DNA of 6,532 nucleotides from NCBI GenBank assembly GCA_021796055.1, contig JAJYOS010000384.1:1-6532 (forward strand), read 5' to 3'. Positions 5,422-6,532 of this stretch are shown here, in pieces. The notes beneath the pieces are model-generated. The model was not told where the DNA came from, made no database searches, and was given only the letters and a program-made list of their open reading frames with translations. Source of the DNA: Bacteroidota bacterium (GTDB lineage: Bacteria > Bacteroidota > Kryptoniia > Kryptoniales > JAKASW01). Each line of letters opens with the position of its first letter. Position 1 is the stretch's first letter. Both the position numbers and the translations under genes were made by a program.

Positions 5422-6177
5422 ATGAAACTTGTTGCCCTGGCTTTCGCGGCGCTTTCCATGGCCGTCATTTCGTCGCCAACATTGCAGGACATGCTCAAAC
5501 AGAGCGACGAACTCTTCAACAAATTCGATAACAAAGGTACTTTCCAGTTACTTCTAAATGCCGACAAGGAGTTCCCGGGCAACGCCGAAGTCCTTTGGAG
5601 GTTGTGCCGTGTCGAAACTCATATTGCAGACCACATGCCCGCCGTAACCGATGAAGAGAAGGACGCCCAGCTCAAGGTGTACCATACGGCACTTGATTAC
5701 GCCGACAGCGCAGTGACTGCGGACCCGAAGAGCTCAATGGCCTACACCTACCGTGCGGTGGCAAACGGAAAGATTGCGCTTTTCAAGGGCGTTTTCAGCG
5801 TGGGCGGGATTGTTAAGCAGGTCAGGAACGACTGCGAGAGTGCAATCGCTCTCGACCCTGACAACGCCATAGCTTATTATGTTCTGGGCAGGACCCATGC
5901 AAAGCTGGCCGATAAGCCGGTAATGTTCCGGTGGCCGCTCGGGCTGGCCTGGGGAAATCTCGACGATGCCATCAAGTTCTTCCAGAAGGCCGTTTCACTC
6001 GATCCCAACTTCGTCATGTTCCGCCTCGACCTGGCAAAGGCATACGTGAAGGATGACGAAGATGAGAAGGCGAAGGAGCAACTTTCGGCGATCCCCGCGA
6101 TTCCAAAGCGGGATGAAGACGACGATTCGCTGAAGACGGTTGCCGCGAACCTTCTCCAGGAACTCAACAAGAAATAG
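5422..6177 (+). CDS. TPR-repeat protein, RMDN-like, probably exported
   Basis: The N-terminus (MKLVALAFAALSMAVISSPT) has a basic residue followed by a hydrophobic run, consistent with a signal peptide cleaved near residue 17-19, so the protein is probably periplasmic. The rest is a helical repeat domain. TPR-type helices are visible around 88-118 (LDYADSAVTADPKSSMAYTY), 134-164 (RNDCESAIALDPDNAIAYYV) and 179-212 (LDDAIKFFQKAVSLDPNFVM). The spacing, the NAEVLWRLCRVETHIAD segment (54-70) and the insert around 161-178 (KLADKPVMFRWPLGLAWG) resemble the regulator-of-microtubule-dynamics (RMDN) branch of TPR proteins, which has many uncharacterised bacterial members. A scaffold or binding role is likely; no enzyme motif is seen. 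ATG 5422 has GGAGG (5412-5416) at 5 nt spacing and lies 27 nt after the nuclease gene, so it is probably the last gene of that block. The C-terminus is acidic then Lys-rich. Confidence 0.88.
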   Translation: MKLVALAFAALSMAVISSPTLQDMLKQSDELFNKFDNKGTFQLLLNADKEFPGNAEVLWRLCRVETHIADHMPAVTDEEKDAQLKVYHTALDYADSAVTADPKSSMAYTYRAVANGKIALFKGVFSVGGIVKQVRNDCESAIALDPDNAIAYYVLGRTHAKLADKPVMFRWPLGLAWGNLDDAIKFFQKAVSLDPNFVMFRLDLAKAYVKDDEDEKAKEQLSAIPAIPKRDEDDDSLKTVAANLLQELNKK

Positions 6178-6180
6178 GAG

Positions 6181-6532
6181 TTAAGCGGCAGTTTTGCCGT
6201 AGAGAGACTTACCTATCCTGCACCTTTCGCAGCGCTTTTCCGAACAGAGCGCCCGGTACAGGTGAAGCGCTCCCTGCTGGGTCACGACAGTACCGAACAC
6301 ATTGTCGCCGCCGAAGAGGCCCTCTTTTACGGTGAGGACTATCGCATTATCCGCGGTAGGGGGATGGTCCCCGTAGATCCTCATAGCGCGGGCCGACATG
6401 CCCGCCTCGTGAAAAAATCTTCCCCTGAGGTAAGTCAGCGGCAATACAATATTTATTATTATCTCCTCAGCCCTGCCGGCTCCGATCAGCATCCTCACTT
6501 CCGTGGACGCAGGCGCACCGAAGACAAAATGT
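6181..6532 (-). CDS. DUF2851 family protein, C-terminal part (5' end beyond window)
   Basis: The minus-strand frame is open from the right edge to TAA at 6181-6183, giving about 116 residues; a GTG at 6496-6498 is internal, not the start. The sequence matches the C-terminal end of DUF2851 proteins: GAGRAEEIIINIVLPLTYL (an alpha-helical segment), a middle part where helices carry ARAMRIYGDHPPTADNAIV, then QQGALHLYRALCSEKRCERC followed by RIG. The closing cysteine group (C-x4-C-x2-C, in CSEKRCERC) is typical of the family and looks like a metal or structural site. DUF2851 proteins are common in Bacteroidota and Chlorobi relatives and have no established function. The gene faces the TPR gene, with 3 nt between the two stop codons. 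Confidence 0.85.
   Translation of the reverse strand, partial: HFVFGAPASTEVRMLIGAGRAEEIIINIVLPLTYLRGRFFHEAGMSARAMRIYGDHPPTADNAIVLTVKEGLFGGDNVFGTVVTQQGALHLYRALCSEKRCERCRIGKSLYGKTAA

Noticed and set aside
1..6532. Mobile element, phage, CRISPR, toxin-antitoxin or biosynthetic cluster
   Set aside because: No repeats of suitable length, transposase or integrase motifs, direct-repeat arrays or small paired genes were seen. The HNH fragment is of the stand-alone chromosomal type and is not enough to claim a mobile system.

Overview
The window looks like a chromosomal segment from a bacterium of the FCB superphylum, most likely an Ignavibacteria-like or neighbouring Bacteroidota lineage. I infer this from gene content: an EtfB/EtfA pair next to a bifunctional-nuclease (DUF151) protein with a C-terminal UVR motif, an RMDN-like TPR protein and a DUF2851 protein. 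Clear purine-rich ribosome binding sites and TTGA(N)-17-TAnAnT-like promoters fit such a lineage better than Bacteroides-type promoters (TTTG / TAnnTTTG). No sequence search was possible, so the taxonomy is an inference.

Layout. Positions 1-1200 lie on the minus strand. They hold an NlpC/P60 peptidase with two SH3-type domains and, 9 nt downstream in the same frame, the first codons of an HNH endonuclease that runs off the left edge and has no ordinary start codon in its frame. Positions 1201-1429 are a divergent control region with one promoter facing each way and two small palindromic elements. Position 1430 begins a small exported or membrane-anchored protein that I do not recognise. Positions 1987-2892 are the remains of a DUF5060/DUF4038 glycoside-hydrolase-like gene. 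It has lost its 5' end and, in frame, most of its catalytic barrel.

A well-formed promoter at 2919-2947 then leads into a tight co-directional block: etfB, etfA, the DUF151-UVR nuclease and a TPR protein, with gaps of 16, 39 and 27 nt and a good ribosome binding site before each gene. EtfB and EtfA form the FAD-containing electron carrier that takes electrons from acyl-CoA (and related) dehydrogenases and passes them towards the quinone pool. The nuclease and TPR genes are probably carried along on the same transcript; no direct functional link to electron transfer is visible. At the right edge the C-terminal part of a DUF2851 gene converges on the TPR gene with only 3 nt between stop codons.

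Most of the window is ordinary housekeeping sequence. I see no CRISPR array, tRNA, rRNA, insertion sequence or phage gene, and no convincing new multi-gene system. The points most worth a second look are the internally deleted hydrolase, the damaged or unusual start of the HNH gene, the repeated promoter architecture (including a probable leaderless mRNA for the NlpC/P60 gene), and the small protein of unknown function.
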